DNA of 64,000 nucleotides. It comes from Cystobacter fuscus (lineage in GTDB: Bacteria; Myxococcota; Myxococcia; Myxococcales; Myxococcaceae). Positions 25,489 through 34,109 of this stretch are shown here, piece after piece (position 1 is the stretch's first letter; every line of letters begins with the position of its first letter). Made by a program: the position numbers and the translations under genes. The notes under the pieces were generated by a model, which searched no databases, was not told where the DNA came from, and saw nothing but the letters and a program-made list of their open reading frames with translations. The stretch is from positions 558,001 through 622,000 of the forward strand of contig NZ_CP022098.1 in assembly GCF_002305875.1 (NCBI RefSeq), written 5' to 3'.

Positions 25489-27078
25489 GTGAATCGAGTT
25501 GTACCAGAACGCTTGGAGTCAAGAGTGCATGCGAGCAATCAACCCTTTGATTCGAATGACGCCAGCTCTCGGGAGGCCCGTAAACCCAAGATGGATCCGG
25601 GGCCCAGAAGCAGCTGGAAGGCCTTCCTCCAATGGTGGAATGACGCCATCTCTCGGGAGAGCAGTAAACCCAAGGTGGACCCGGTCCCCAGAAGACGCTG
25701 GAAGACCTTCCTCCAATGGTGGGATGAGCTTTTCGATGGGGTCGCGGCGTTCGCTCGGTCTCATCCGGCGTTCTCCCGATTCGGGGCCATCGTCCAGTTG
25801 GCGGGATTCGTCGCCGCCAGCTACTTCTATATCCGCTACCTGGCCAGCAATACGGGACAAGCCAGTCATCCCCATGCGCCGATCAATTTGACCGATTACT
25901 GCGCGACGATGTTCGCGCTCCTGCCGAGTCTGCTGGTGCTCGGTCACTTCATCGCGAGGCGCAGGCGCTCACCCAGGATCCACATCCAGACGATCCAGGA
26001 GTACCTCCGCTTCCGGGAGAACATCTTCCGCAAGGGCAGGCACTCGGAAGACAAACTCATTTCACAAAACTTCCTGAGGTTTCAGGACGAAAAAGAACTC
26101 GACTCCCTCCTCCGCCCCCGACCCAGTCAGTACCTGGTGAGCATCTGCGCCCTGACCCTGTCCTTCCTCGTCCTCTCGATATACTCCGATGCCCTGTTCG
26201 AGATCCGCGGGACTCTTCCCAACAAGGGCGCGGGCGGACAGTTCTACGAGGAAGGGCTCCGCGGGCTGGTGTTCACGGGTTACGGCGTCTACGTCTACAC
26301 GCTCATCGTGATTCTTCATCGCATGCGCGCACAGACGCTCTCCACCGAGTGTTTGCTGGGCGCGGCGCTGAGGGTCATCACGATGATGGTCATTGGCTTC
26401 ATGGTGGGGGAGACAGGCATCTTCCTCATGCATGCGACCTCCAACGTCCCGAGCGGTTCCTCGGAGGTGGCCTCCAACTCCATGGTGAGTTCCTCCATGG
26501 GCCTCGTCGTGTACTTCGCCATCGGTGCCTTCCCTTTCTGGGGATATGAGGCCCTGCGCGAGAAGGCACGCAAGCTCCTCCAGCCCAAGGCCGCCTCCGA
26601 GAAGATCCCGTTGGAGTACGTGAGCGGACTGGACGAGATGATCATCGAACGGCTCGAGGAGCTTGGCGTCAGCAATGTCCAGCATCTCGCCACCTATGAC
26701 CCCGTCCTCCTGACGCTCCGGACCAACTATCCCCTCAAACGGATCATCGATTGGATCGATCAGGCCATCCTGGCCGTGCACCTGCAGGACAAGATAGGTC
26801 TCGCGCGGGAACTCGGCATTCGCGGTGCCACCGACTTGCGCAATCTCTACGCGGATCTCCAGAAGGGTCGGCCCACCCGGTACTTTCGCATCTTCCGCCA
26901 GCGCTACTGTGCCCATTGCGGTCAGTTCAAGCTGGGGAGCGCCGAGGATCGGGCTCGCGCCCTGCTCCAGGAACTGGCCAACAGGACCCAGTCCAGTATC
27001 GAAAGCCTCTACGCGATCGGTGCGAAGCTGACAGCGGACATCCATGTCCTCCTGCTCGGCGGGCTCCAGCGGGAGTGA
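25489..27078 (+). CDS. Six-TM membrane protein with C-terminal HhH-like region
   Basis: The 529-residue protein has an N-terminal soluble part built of two direct repeats (about 23-78), each ending RRW/SSWK-FLQWW. Six hydrophobic segments follow (about 98-119, 137-157, 213-235, 260-280, 292-313, 335-357). The cytoplasmic tail contains an HhH-like motif (SGLDEMIIERLEELGVSNVQHL, about 385-406) and a CAHCGQF sequence. Start: the GTG at 25489 has no clear ribosome site and the duplication lies just after it, so the true N-terminus may be a later codon (ATG at 25591). No known family; the HhH region may bind DNA or another protein near the membrane. Confidence 0.72.
   Translation: MNRVVPERLESRVHASNQPFDSNDASSREARKPKMDPGPRSSWKAFLQWWNDAISRESSKPKVDPVPRRRWKTFLQWWDELFDGVAAFARSHPAFSRFGAIVQLAGFVAASYFYIRYLASNTGQASHPHAPINLTDYCATMFALLPSLLVLGHFIARRRRSPRIHIQTIQEYLRFRENIFRKGRHSEDKLISQNFLRFQDEKELDSLLRPRPSQYLVSICALTLSFLVLSIYSDALFEIRGTLPNKGAGGQFYEEGLRGLVFTGYGVYVYTLIVILHRMRAQTLSTECLLGAALRVITMMVIGFMVGETGIFLMHATSNVPSGSSEVASNSMVSSSMGLVVYFAIGAFPFWGYEALREKARKLLQPKAASEKIPLEYVSGLDEMIIERLEELGVSNVQHLATYDPVLLTLRTNYPLKRIIDWIDQAILAVHLQDKIGLARELGIRGATDLRNLYADLQKGRPTRYFRIFRQRYCAHCGQFKLGSAEDRARALLQELANRTQSSIESLYAIGAKLTADIHVLLLGGLQRE
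25555..25722 (+). repeat. 84-bp tandem duplication inside the six-TM protein gene
   Basis: Two direct copies, 25555-25638 and 25639-25722, each begin AATGACGCC and are 28 codons long, so the frame is kept. The copies differ at several positions (for example GCCCGT versus AGCAGT before AAACCCAAG), so the duplication is not very recent. It makes a double SSWKAFLQWW-like helix in the N-terminus. Confidence 0.8.
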
Positions 27079-27131
27079 GCCCGTTGTTGCGCGCTGGCCC
27101 CGGGGCGGATCTTGGAGGATTCTCCCCGCCC

Positions 27132-27650
27132 ATGAGCATTCAAGGAAACCTCCGGCGGGTGGGCGCCGACCAGCTCCGCGCCCTGCTCGCCTCCCCCGAG
27201 CAGGTGAACGACATCGTCCATCCCCCCGAAGACGAGGACCTGGACGAGGACGGTTCCTCCAACGCCGATCACCTGCCCCTGGAGAAGAACTGGCACGGGC
27301 TGCACTTCCTGCTGACGGCAACGGCCTGGGAAGGCTCGCCGCCGCTGAACTTCATCGCCGCGGGCGGCCAGCGCGTGGGCGACGAGGACGTCGGCTATGG
27401 CCCTCCGCGTGCCTTCACCCCCCAGCAGGTGAAGGAGATCTCCCGGGCGCTCGAGGGCCTCGACGGGGAAGGGCTGCGCCGGCGCTTCAACGCCAGGAAG
27501 ATGGACGAGCTGGAGATCTACCCGCAGGGCTGGTCGGACAACGACGACGAGGAGTCGCTGGCGTCCCTGCTCGAGGACTTCGACACGCTCCGGAGCTTCC
27601 TGCGCGAGGGCGCCGAGCAGGGACAGGCCCTGCTCGTGTACCTGAACTGA
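27132..27650 (+). CDS. DUF1877 (YfbM-like) protein
   Basis: The 172-residue cytoplasmic protein matches DUF1877 along its length: MSIQGNLRRVGADQLRALLA at the start, LEKNWHGLHFLLTATAWEG, the core GDEDVGYGPPRAFTPQQV, and a closing LLVYLN. The family is widespread and uncharacterised; members often lie near toxin or phage genes, but that is only an association. It follows the six-TM protein by 53 bp on the same strand. Confidence 0.88.
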   Translation: MSIQGNLRRVGADQLRALLASPEQVNDIVHPPEDEDLDEDGSSNADHLPLEKNWHGLHFLLTATAWEGSPPLNFIAAGGQRVGDEDVGYGPPRAFTPQQVKEISRALEGLDGEGLRRRFNARKMDELEIYPQGWSDNDDEESLASLLEDFDTLRSFLREGAEQGQALLVYLN

Positions 27651-27669
27651 CGCCCCGCTGGAGCACCTC

Positions 27670-29184
27670 TCAGGCCCCGCCCGAGTCCCCACCCGTGTCC
27701 CCGCCCGTGGTGGGGTGCGGGAAGACGGGCGTGCCGCCGGGGGTGGTCGGATCGTGCGGGAGGCTGCCCCGGGGGCTGCGCAGGTAGACGAAGGGCGTGG
27801 CGAAGAGGAAGTTGCTCACCCGGGACGTGTAGATGTCCGCGTAGCGCTCCACCTGTCGCGCCAGGTGGCTCTTGTCGTTGCCCGCTCGGGTGAGCAGTCC
27901 CCAGACGGGGTTGGACAGCTCGCTCGCGGCGCGCGCCATGGGGCCCAGCTCCGCGTCGAGCGCCTCCTGCTGGGCGCGCAGCTCCAGGGAGCGCGCGTGC
28001 AACTGCTCGTCGCCCGGCAGCGACTCGTCGCGCGCGGTGTAGCCCAGGCGCCGCCGCTGCAACTCCAGCCGCACCTGGCACGCCTCGGCCTCCAGCCGCT
28101 CCTTCTGCTGCATGCGCTCGGCGAGCCGCGCCTCGGTGGCGCGGAAGGAGCTGATGGCGCGGATCTCGTCCTCCAGCTCGCGCAGGATGAGGGCGGTGCG
28201 CCAGCGCAGCGCGCTCTTGCTCACGTGCACGTCGCCGAACATGTGGTCGCCCACGTAGAGGATCTCATCCCCGCTCATGCCCAGCGAGCGCTCCACCTCG
28301 CTCGCGCTGCCGCCGAAGTAGGGCACCCCGGGCTTGAGCGACCCCGAGTGCGGACGCAACAGGCCCTCCTGTCCCGCGATCGTCACCACCTCGAAGAGCG
28401 AGGAGCGCGTGGTGAAGAACTCGGGCTTGCGCGCGCTGACGATGACCACGTCGAACAGCTCGCGCCACGTCATGCCCTTGGGCAGGTAGGGGTCGAACGC
28501 GGCGTGCATCATGGGCAGCGTGTACGCCCACTCGCTGTTGGTGATGAGCAGGAGCTTCTTGCCCGAGTGCTTCTGATCCAACAAGGCCAGCGGCGTGTCC
28601 GGATCGGCCTGAACGTAGCGCGCGGGGTCCGCGATGATCTCCGCCTTGAGCGCGCCCTCCATGTGGGTGGCGTCGAGGCTGCGGCGCACGTGCTCGTAGA
28701 GGTCGTTGTAGCCCATGGGCCCCTCGAGCTTGCCGTCGTCCAGCAGGTCCACCACCTGGGCGTAGAGACACGCCTCGGACAGCGAGAAGAGCGTGTTGAG
28801 GAAGACCCAGCGCCGCTCGGACAGGTCGATGACGGTGCGCATGTACTCGTCGCGCTGGGACTCGAAGCTCATGGGCCGGGTGCCGTGCAGCGCCTTCTTC
28901 ACGAAGCCGAAGCGGTTGGCCTTGAGCAGATTGCCCTTCTCGGTGTCGATGATGAGCCCGCGCATGGCGAGCACCGGATCGAACGTGAGGTGCGCCACGG
29001 GCCAGCCCTGGGCCGCGAGCCGATCCCTCATGTACTCGTACGCACGCTTCTCCCAGACCTCCACCTTGTAGTGGATGAGCGTGTAGTCCATGTCGTACCC
29101 GATGGCCTTGATGGCCCTCAGGTTGAGGGTGCGGTTGCAGAAGAGGCCGCGCTCGGGTGGGGGGGCTTTCAAGTGGCCAATCAT
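27670..29184 (-). CDS. HAD-superfamily IG-type 5'-nucleotidase
   Basis: The 504-residue protein is of the cytosolic 5'-nucleotidase type. Motif I is GYDMDYTLIHY (nucleophile and acid Asp, about 28-38), motif II LLLITNSEWAYTLPMM, and the acidic motif ILYVGDHMFGDV. A long coiled coil follows (about 375-430) and a Pro/Gly-rich tail (TTGGDTGGDSGGA). It dephosphorylates purine nucleoside monophosphates, probably IMP/GMP, in the cytosol. The ATG at 29184 (MIGHLKAPPPERG) is chosen by comparison with family length; an upstream start at 29265 is possible. Convergent with DUF1877 (19 bp). Confidence 0.9.
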   Translation of the reverse strand: MIGHLKAPPPERGLFCNRTLNLRAIKAIGYDMDYTLIHYKVEVWEKRAYEYMRDRLAAQGWPVAHLTFDPVLAMRGLIIDTEKGNLLKANRFGFVKKALHGTRPMSFESQRDEYMRTVIDLSERRWVFLNTLFSLSEACLYAQVVDLLDDGKLEGPMGYNDLYEHVRRSLDATHMEGALKAEIIADPARYVQADPDTPLALLDQKHSGKKLLLITNSEWAYTLPMMHAAFDPYLPKGMTWRELFDVVIVSARKPEFFTTRSSLFEVVTIAGQEGLLRPHSGSLKPGVPYFGGSASEVERSLGMSGDEILYVGDHMFGDVHVSKSALRWRTALILRELEDEIRAISSFRATEARLAERMQQKERLEAEACQVRLELQRRRLGYTARDESLPGDEQLHARSLELRAQQEALDAELGPMARAASELSNPVWGLLTRAGNDKSHLARQVERYADIYTSRVSNFLFATPFVYLRSPRGSLPHDPTTPGGTPVFPHPTTGGDTGGDSGGA

Positions 29185-29295
29185 GGCCACTTCGTGCCCT
29201 GGACCGTGACAAAAGTCACTGATTCTGGCGTCGTGGGTGTTGGTGGCGGGTAGGACAGCGGACAATCACTCCGACTCGAATCAAGGGAGCTGAAC

Positions 29296-29931
29296 ATGCG
29301 GAATTCGCTAGGGGTGTCGCTCCTGGTGTGGGCGGTGGCAACGGTGGCGGTGGGCGAGGAGAAGTGGGAGACGGTGTCGACGGGGCCGGTGTCCATCCGC
29401 GTGCGTCTGCGGCCGGACATTCCCGGAGGCCGGGAGGTCTGGGCCGAGGGCAGCATGGCGGTGGGGCTGCCCCACGTGCGGGCGGCGTTGCGCAACCACG
29501 CGAACTTCCGCCTGTGGATGCCCTATGTGACGGAGTCGCGCGTCCTGGATGAGGCACCGGGCACGCGCCTGACGTACACGCAGCTGGACTTCCCCCTCAT
29601 CTCCAACCGGGACTACGTCCTGCGGGTGGTGGAGGAAGAGGGTCACACCGAGGACGGGACGGTGACGTTCCTGCAGCGCTGGACGCCGGACAACGAGGCG
29701 CTGCCCGATCGCGATGGCGTGGTGCGCTTGCGTCACAACTCGGGCAGCTGGCTCTTCACGCCCGAGGGCGAGGATCGGGTGCGCTACGTCTACCGCTTCA
29801 CCGTGGAGCCGGGTGGCTCCATCCCCGGCTTCCTCGCCGGAGTGGGACAGAAGGACGCCGTGCTGGACACGGTGCGCGCGGTGGAGAAGCGGGCGCGTCA
29901 GCTCGCCTCGCAGGGCACTCCTCCCCCCTGA
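29296..29931 (+). CDS. Secreted START-domain protein
   Basis: The 211-residue product has a signal peptide (MRNSLGVSLLVWAVATVAVG) and a START/SRPBCC lipid-binding fold: REVWAEGSMAVGLPHVRAAL at the start, FRLWMPYVTESRVLDEAPG, YTQLDFPLISNRDYVLRVV, and a closing helix QKDAVLDTVRAVEKRARQL. In bacteria such exported START proteins may carry hydrophobic ligands in the periplasm. The ATG is preceded by AGGGAG. It diverges from the 5'-nucleotidase gene, with 111 bp between the starts. Confidence 0.85.
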   Translation: MRNSLGVSLLVWAVATVAVGEEKWETVSTGPVSIRVRLRPDIPGGREVWAEGSMAVGLPHVRAALRNHANFRLWMPYVTESRVLDEAPGTRLTYTQLDFPLISNRDYVLRVVEEEGHTEDGTVTFLQRWTPDNEALPDRDGVVRLRHNSGSWLFTPEGEDRVRYVYRFTVEPGGSIPGFLAGVGQKDAVLDTVRAVEKRARQLASQGTPPP

Positions 29932-29962
29932 GCACCCGCCGCGGACGGAGCGGGGCCGCCTG

Positions 29963-30385
29963 TCATCTGGCGGGCGACCCCGGGCCTCGCGCCCTCGGCC
30001 GGTGGTGGAGAAGGCCACGGGCGAGCCGGTTCACCGGGCCGCGAAGCAGCACGTACGGCACGAGCGCCAGGACCACGGCTACCAGCAACCCTTGTAGCGG
30101 CCGTGGCCCCTTGAGCACGGTGAGTTGGTAGATCACGTCCATCACCACGGCGAGGAGGAAGATCCGGCCGACCGCGTGCCATCCCTCGCGCAACCGCTCG
30201 CGCCGGTGTGCTGGGTCCGTGAAGAGCGCCCAGAAGTAGGCGGGGCGTCCCGCGTGTGCGTCCTTGATGCCGTCACGCACGGCGAACAGCATCGCCATCA
30301 ACGGCTGGAGATAGAAGCGAAACGCCATCGGCCCATCGGGGCGCTCGGCGATCTCCCGCCACATCTGTGTGAGCACGTCAGCCAT
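29963..30385 (-). CDS. Small membrane protein of unknown function
   Basis: This 140-residue protein has two or three hydrophobic segments (FYLQPLMAMLFAVRDGI, AVGRIFLLAVVMDVIYQLTVL, LLVAVVLALVPYVLLRG) and a short basic tail. It has a GGAGG box six bases before its ATG. No family recognised. It is alone on its strand, between the START gene and the lipoprotein at 30650. Confidence 0.7.
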   Translation of the reverse strand: MADVLTQMWREIAERPDGPMAFRFYLQPLMAMLFAVRDGIKDAHAGRPAYFWALFTDPAHRRERLREGWHAVGRIFLLAVVMDVIYQLTVLKGPRPLQGLLVAVVLALVPYVLLRGPVNRLARGLLHHRPRARGPGSPAR

Positions 30386-30649
30386 CGCGAGCCTCCAGCG
30401 CCTGTCGTGGCCTTTCAGGAACTTGTTCCTTGGTGCCCTTCCGTGCTTCTGGACGTGAACATGAGGTGCCCCTCCGCCGGGGGCATCCGGGTGTGCGCAT
30501 CCAGGGCGTCCAGGGGTGACCTGCCCGTTCGTCCGTCGACGGTATCGGGAAAGGGCCGCCGGACGTCCGGGGCGTGACGCGGCCCCCGCCCCCCGGGGCC
30601 CACTCGGCGGAGCGGAAGGGGATGTGCATGCTGGGGAGCCGGTCCTCCC

Positions 30650-31879
30650 ATGCGCCCCCTCTCTCGGCTCCCGCGTCCGCTGCTCGCGCTCCCTCTGCTG
30701 GTGCTGATGGCGGCCTGTGCTTCGGTGCAGCGGCGCTCTCCGCTGATGGAGCGCGTGGGCAGGTCGGACATGTCCGTGGGCGCGCTGCGCATCCACGTGC
30801 GCGACATGGCCCGCCGCTTTCCCGTCATGCTCGAGGCCGTCGCGGATGACGTCGCCAGGCTCTCCGGCTCGGCCGAGATGCGCGAGGCGATGCTCCGGGC
30901 CAAGAGCAGCGCCGTCCCCGCCATGCAGGCCGCGCTCCTGCAGCCGGATCCGGTGGCGGCGCTCATCGACGGTTGGGCCTTGCTGGTGCAGATCGAGCAG
31001 GCGCTTCCAGCAGCAGGCTCGCCGGATGCGAGGGCCGCCGCCCGGCAGCCGATCGAGAAGATGGAGTCGGAAATGGAGGCGCTCTGGCGGAAGCTCTCGG
31101 GCAGCCAGGACGTGTCCAGGCTGCGAGAGCTGATCCAGACGTGGGCCGCGGAGCATCCACTGACGGGCCCTCTCCTGGTGCGCGAGTCCACCGTGCCGCT
31201 GCTGGCCGCCTTCACGGATCGCTCTGGGGTGGGGTTGCTGGGGGCGACGGCCAACCTCCTCCAGGACACGCAGGACGTTTTCGCGCGGATGGACGCGTAC
31301 ACCGACAGCCTCCCCCGGCAGGCCCGCTGGCAGGCGGAGCTCGCCGTCCAGGAAATGGTGGAGGGGACTCCGGTGCTGACCTCGGCCATGGCCGAGCTGG
31401 AACGGGCCGTGGACGTGCTCGTGCGGGTGGGAGCGCTGGCCGGCGACACCCCCGCGGTGGTGGCTCGCGAGCGCGAGGCGCTGCAGGACTTCATCTCCTC
31501 CGAGCGTCTGGCCGTGCTGGATGGCGTGCGGGGCGAGCGCGTGGCGGTGCTGGACGCGCTCCACACCGAGCGGGTGGAGGCGCTGGCGCAGACGGACGCG
31601 ATGGGGCGCGGCTGGGTGGACCAGGCCTTCGATCGGGCCGAGGCCCTGGTGGACCACATCTTCCTGTGGCTGCTGGGGCTGGTACTCCTGTTCGTGCTGG
31701 GCGTGCTCGTGGCCGCGGCACTGCTGGCGTGGGCCTGGCGTCGTGGCGAGCGGTTGCCCGTGGGACGCTCTCGTGGTCGGGTGTCTCCCGTGGAGCCGCA
31801 CGCGGGGGACACGCGGGTGCATGGGCCGGAGCCGTCGCACGAATCGCCCGGGGAGCACCCGGGCGAGCCGCACCACTAG
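30650..31879 (+). CDS. Envelope protein with lipoprotein signal, coiled coil and C-terminal TM
   Basis: The 409-residue product has a lipoprotein-type start (LLALPLLVLMAACAS). A long helical region follows (about 30-330) with charged coiled-coil stretches, for example EREALQDFISSERLAVLD and RGERVAVLDALHTERVEAL, a repeated ERVAVLD pattern. Near the end is a strong TM (LWLLGLVLLFVLGVLVAAALL, about 340-365) and a His/Pro/Glu tail. Having both a lipid anchor and a TM would span two membranes if it is exported, so it may bridge the envelope. The gene after it (56 bp) is also a helical C-terminal-TM protein. No family recognised. Confidence 0.72.
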   Translation: MRPLSRLPRPLLALPLLVLMAACASVQRRSPLMERVGRSDMSVGALRIHVRDMARRFPVMLEAVADDVARLSGSAEMREAMLRAKSSAVPAMQAALLQPDPVAALIDGWALLVQIEQALPAAGSPDARAAARQPIEKMESEMEALWRKLSGSQDVSRLRELIQTWAAEHPLTGPLLVRESTVPLLAAFTDRSGVGLLGATANLLQDTQDVFARMDAYTDSLPRQARWQAELAVQEMVEGTPVLTSAMAELERAVDVLVRVGALAGDTPAVVAREREALQDFISSERLAVLDGVRGERVAVLDALHTERVEALAQTDAMGRGWVDQAFDRAEALVDHIFLWLLGLVLLFVLGVLVAAALLAWAWRRGERLPVGRSRGRVSPVEPHAGDTRVHGPEPSHESPGEHPGEPHH

Positions 31880-31935
31880 TGGGTCTGTCCATCGGGTCGG
31901 GAGGTGCCCATCGTCTTCTCGAAGGAGGAGCGGTG

Positions 31936-32865
31936 ATGAGCCACGAGCGGCGCCTGTCCCCGGTCGAGCTGTTGCGGCAGCTCACCCTGTCGGTCGAGCG
32001 CCTCGCCGCCCAGGGCCTCGCCAGTGGCGCGGTGCGGGGTGCCACCGAGGAGCTGCGGGCGGGACATCCGGAGCTCGACGGGCAACTCCAGGCCGTCTTC
32101 CAGGATGTGTTGACGCTGCTCGAGCGCATGGTGCACGAGGCCGCCGGGCGTCCGGTCCGGCCCCCCGAGGAGTGGTCGCGCAGGGTCGCGGAGGGCGCGG
32201 TGCGGGGAGCGGTGGAGGAACTGCGGCGCTCGATGCCCGGCGTGGATGCGTTCTCCCATGAGGTGTTGGAGCGGCTGAATCGGTTGCTCGAGCGCTCCAC
32301 GCGGGTCGCGGCGAACCGGGAGAGGGAGCTTCGCATGCCCGGGACGCGCGCCCGGATCGCCGCCGCTGGAGCGGTACGGGGCGCGCTGGGAGAACTCCAC
32401 GACGCGATGCCGCGGCTGGCGCCGATGGCGGCCGGGCTCTCGTCCCAGGTGGGGCGTGGCTTCGTCGAGGGGCTTGGCGCGAAGGCGCGGGAGGAGCGCG
32501 ATGTCTTCGCCGCCATCCTCGAGCGTGCGGGGCGGGGCTTCATTCACGCGCTCGTGGAGCAGCTCGACACGGAGCTGCGGGCCCGATGGGGCGTGGGGGA
32601 AGGAAAGGTGGGCCGGGTCGTGGAGGACAGGGCCGAGCAGGTGGCCGCGGCATGCGTGCGGGGCGCCACCGGGGAGTTGCTCCGTCAGGTGCGCTCCCTG
32701 GGCGGGTCTTCGTCGGCCGGGGAAGCGCTCCAGCGAGCGGGTCGCGAGGTGTCCAGCGGCATCCTGTCCGCGCTGGCGGAGGGCCTGCGCAAGCCCTTCT
32801 TCGCCGCGGCGGGGGCGAGCTGCGCGCTCCTGCTCACCGCGCTCCTGGTCACGAGGGCCCGCTGA
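31936..32865 (+). CDS. Helical protein with four GAVRGA repeats and C-terminal TM
   Basis: The 309-residue protein contains four copies of a short motif, ASGAVRGATEELR, AEGAVRGAVEELRR, AAGAVRGALGELHDA and AAACVRGATGELLRQ, each in an amphipathic helix about 50-90 residues apart. It ends in one hydrophobic segment (FFAAAGASCALLLTALLV, about 288-305) and a short basic tail, that is, a tail-anchored protein. A GAAGGAGGAG box precedes the ATG. It lies directly behind the similar helical gene at 30650, so the two probably work together. The glycine-centred repeats would suit helix packing or membrane-associated oligomerisation; this is inference. Confidence 0.78.
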   Translation: MSHERRLSPVELLRQLTLSVERLAAQGLASGAVRGATEELRAGHPELDGQLQAVFQDVLTLLERMVHEAAGRPVRPPEEWSRRVAEGAVRGAVEELRRSMPGVDAFSHEVLERLNRLLERSTRVAANRERELRMPGTRARIAAAGAVRGALGELHDAMPRLAPMAAGLSSQVGRGFVEGLGAKAREERDVFAAILERAGRGFIHALVEQLDTELRARWGVGEGKVGRVVEDRAEQVAAACVRGATGELLRQVRSLGGSSSAGEALQRAGREVSSGILSALAEGLRKPFFAAAGASCALLLTALLVTRAR

Positions 32866-32890
32866 GATGACTCGAAGCGACCCGGGAGGA

Positions 32891-33088
32891 CTAGAGCGTG
32901 TAGGTGGTCACGGCCTGGCGGGGAGGGCGCTCCGGTTTGGCGGGAGGGCTCTCACGCGGCGCCGGACGCGGCCGCCGGTTTCCCAACAGCCCCGGCGGCG
33001 GGGCCCCCGTGGCGCATCCCTCGAGCAGCAGCAACAGGAGCACGCCTCCAAGCACACGGAGTCGAGAGCCCTGGACGTTCACTCGCAT
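32891..33088 (-). CDS. Small Pro-rich lipoprotein
   Basis: The 65-residue product is a typical tiny lipoprotein: basic start, LGGVLLLLLLEGCATG with lipobox cysteine near residue 25, and then a Pro/Arg-rich tail (RRPRPAPRESPPAKPERPP) ending VTTYTL. The ATG at 33088 has GGGGGAG ahead. It converges on the tail-anchored protein gene. Function unknown. Confidence 0.75.
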   Translation of the reverse strand: MRVNVQGSRLRVLGGVLLLLLLEGCATGAPPPGLLGNRRPRPAPRESPPAKPERPPRQAVTTYTL

Positions 33089-33238
33089 GATCTACTCCCC
33101 CTCTTTGGTGCGTCCTCATGAAGCATCGTTGACGCATGGGGCGCGCGGCAACCCGGGCCGCGCGAGTCCGTTGGAAAACGGGCGGACAGGATGGCGGAGG
33201 TCATCCCGGAGCGAGTGACCGGGGAAGTGGTTTTTCTC

Positions 33239-33268
33239 TTGCCACCGCGAGGGGATTGCCCGTACTGT
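33239..33268 (+). promoter_or_regulatory. Possible promoter for the DUF2381-kinase pair
   Basis: TTGCCA (33239-33244) and TACTGT (33263-33268) are 18 bp apart, a housekeeping-like arrangement. The GTG start at 33276 lies only 8 bp after the -10, so transcription would begin at or next to the start codon and the message would be leaderless. This fits the absence of a ribosome-binding site there. Weak, as GC-rich -10 and -35 calls are unreliable. Confidence 0.3.
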
Positions 33269-33275
33269 TCACGGC

Positions 33276-34109
33276 GTGCGCCCTGGGGCATGGCTTCTCC
33301 TCTCGATCTTGTCCTCCCCTCCTGCCTCCGCCTGGGACGAAGCGGGAGGGGCCGTGCTCCAGCGGCGCACGCTTGTGCATCCCTCGAGTCCCGAGCGGGT
33401 GCCGCCCCTGGAGCTGCACGTGGCGGCGGGGGTGGCCACGCTCGTGTCGTTCGCAGGGTGCTCGCGGCCCGAGGTCCTGGAGTTCGGACAGGGTCATCCT
33501 TCCCTACGTTTGATCGACATGAGCGGGGGCGCGTTGATCCTCTCTCCTTCCGCGGATCTCGCTCCGGGTGAGCGGGTTCCTCTCGTCGTGAGGCTTGCGC
33601 CCGATGCCGAGCCGCTGCGTTTCGTGCTGGTGACGCGGCGCGACGCGGTGGATGTGCGGGTACAGGTGGTGCGGGCTACGTCTGGTTCCGAGGAGGAGGG
33701 GGTGGACGGTGTGGCCCGGAGCCTGCTCGACGCGCCTGGGGCCCAGGCCACGCTCGAACTGCCCCAACGGGTGGCGGAGATCGATGCCCGGAATTCCCAG
33801 GGACGGGTCGACTCCGTGCTGTGGATGGGACGGCGCTTCTTCGCCACGGTGTCGGTTCGTGGCGGCAACAAGGGCGCCGCGCTCTGGCCCCTGGTCCAGG
33901 TCAGGATGCGGGCGATGCTCCCGGACGGAGAGGTATGGGAGGGGCCCGTGCGTCTGGTCTCGGGTGTGGCGGGTTCGACCCGTCAGCGGCACATCGCGAC
34001 GGGCCTGCTGCCAGGGGGCGCCTCGGGAGTGGAACTGGCGCTGGATGAAGCCAACACCGCAGGGGTCTTTCAACCACTGTCCCGGAAGGATCCGAGCACG
34101 CATCCATGA
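33276..34109 (+). CDS. DUF2381 family secreted protein
   Basis: The 277-residue product starts with a signal peptide (RPGAWLLLSILSSPPASA). It shows the pattern of the myxobacterial paralogous family DUF2381: PERVPPLELHVAAGVATLVSF near residue 40, ALILSPSADLAPGERVPLVV near 90, a central variable helix, and a second beta-rich half ending GVELALDEANTAG. These proteins are beta-sandwich-like, and genes of the family often sit next to a Ser/Thr kinase gene, as here: the stop overlaps the kinase start by ATGA. The role is unknown; it may be the periplasmic partner of the kinase sensor domain. Confidence 0.88.
   Translation: MRPGAWLLLSILSSPPASAWDEAGGAVLQRRTLVHPSSPERVPPLELHVAAGVATLVSFAGCSRPEVLEFGQGHPSLRLIDMSGGALILSPSADLAPGERVPLVVRLAPDAEPLRFVLVTRRDAVDVRVQVVRATSGSEEEGVDGVARSLLDAPGAQATLELPQRVAEIDARNSQGRVDSVLWMGRRFFATVSVRGGNKGAALWPLVQVRMRAMLPDGEVWEGPVRLVSGVAGSTRQRHIATGLLPGGASGVELALDEANTAGVFQPLSRKDPSTHP

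Noticed and set aside
27715-29253. 512-residue rightward frame antisense to the 5'-nucleotidase
   Set aside because: No domain; the opposite strand holds intact HAD motifs.
29941-29985. Hairpin after the START gene
   Set aside because: Arms pair only in part and overlap the end of the next gene; not called a terminator.
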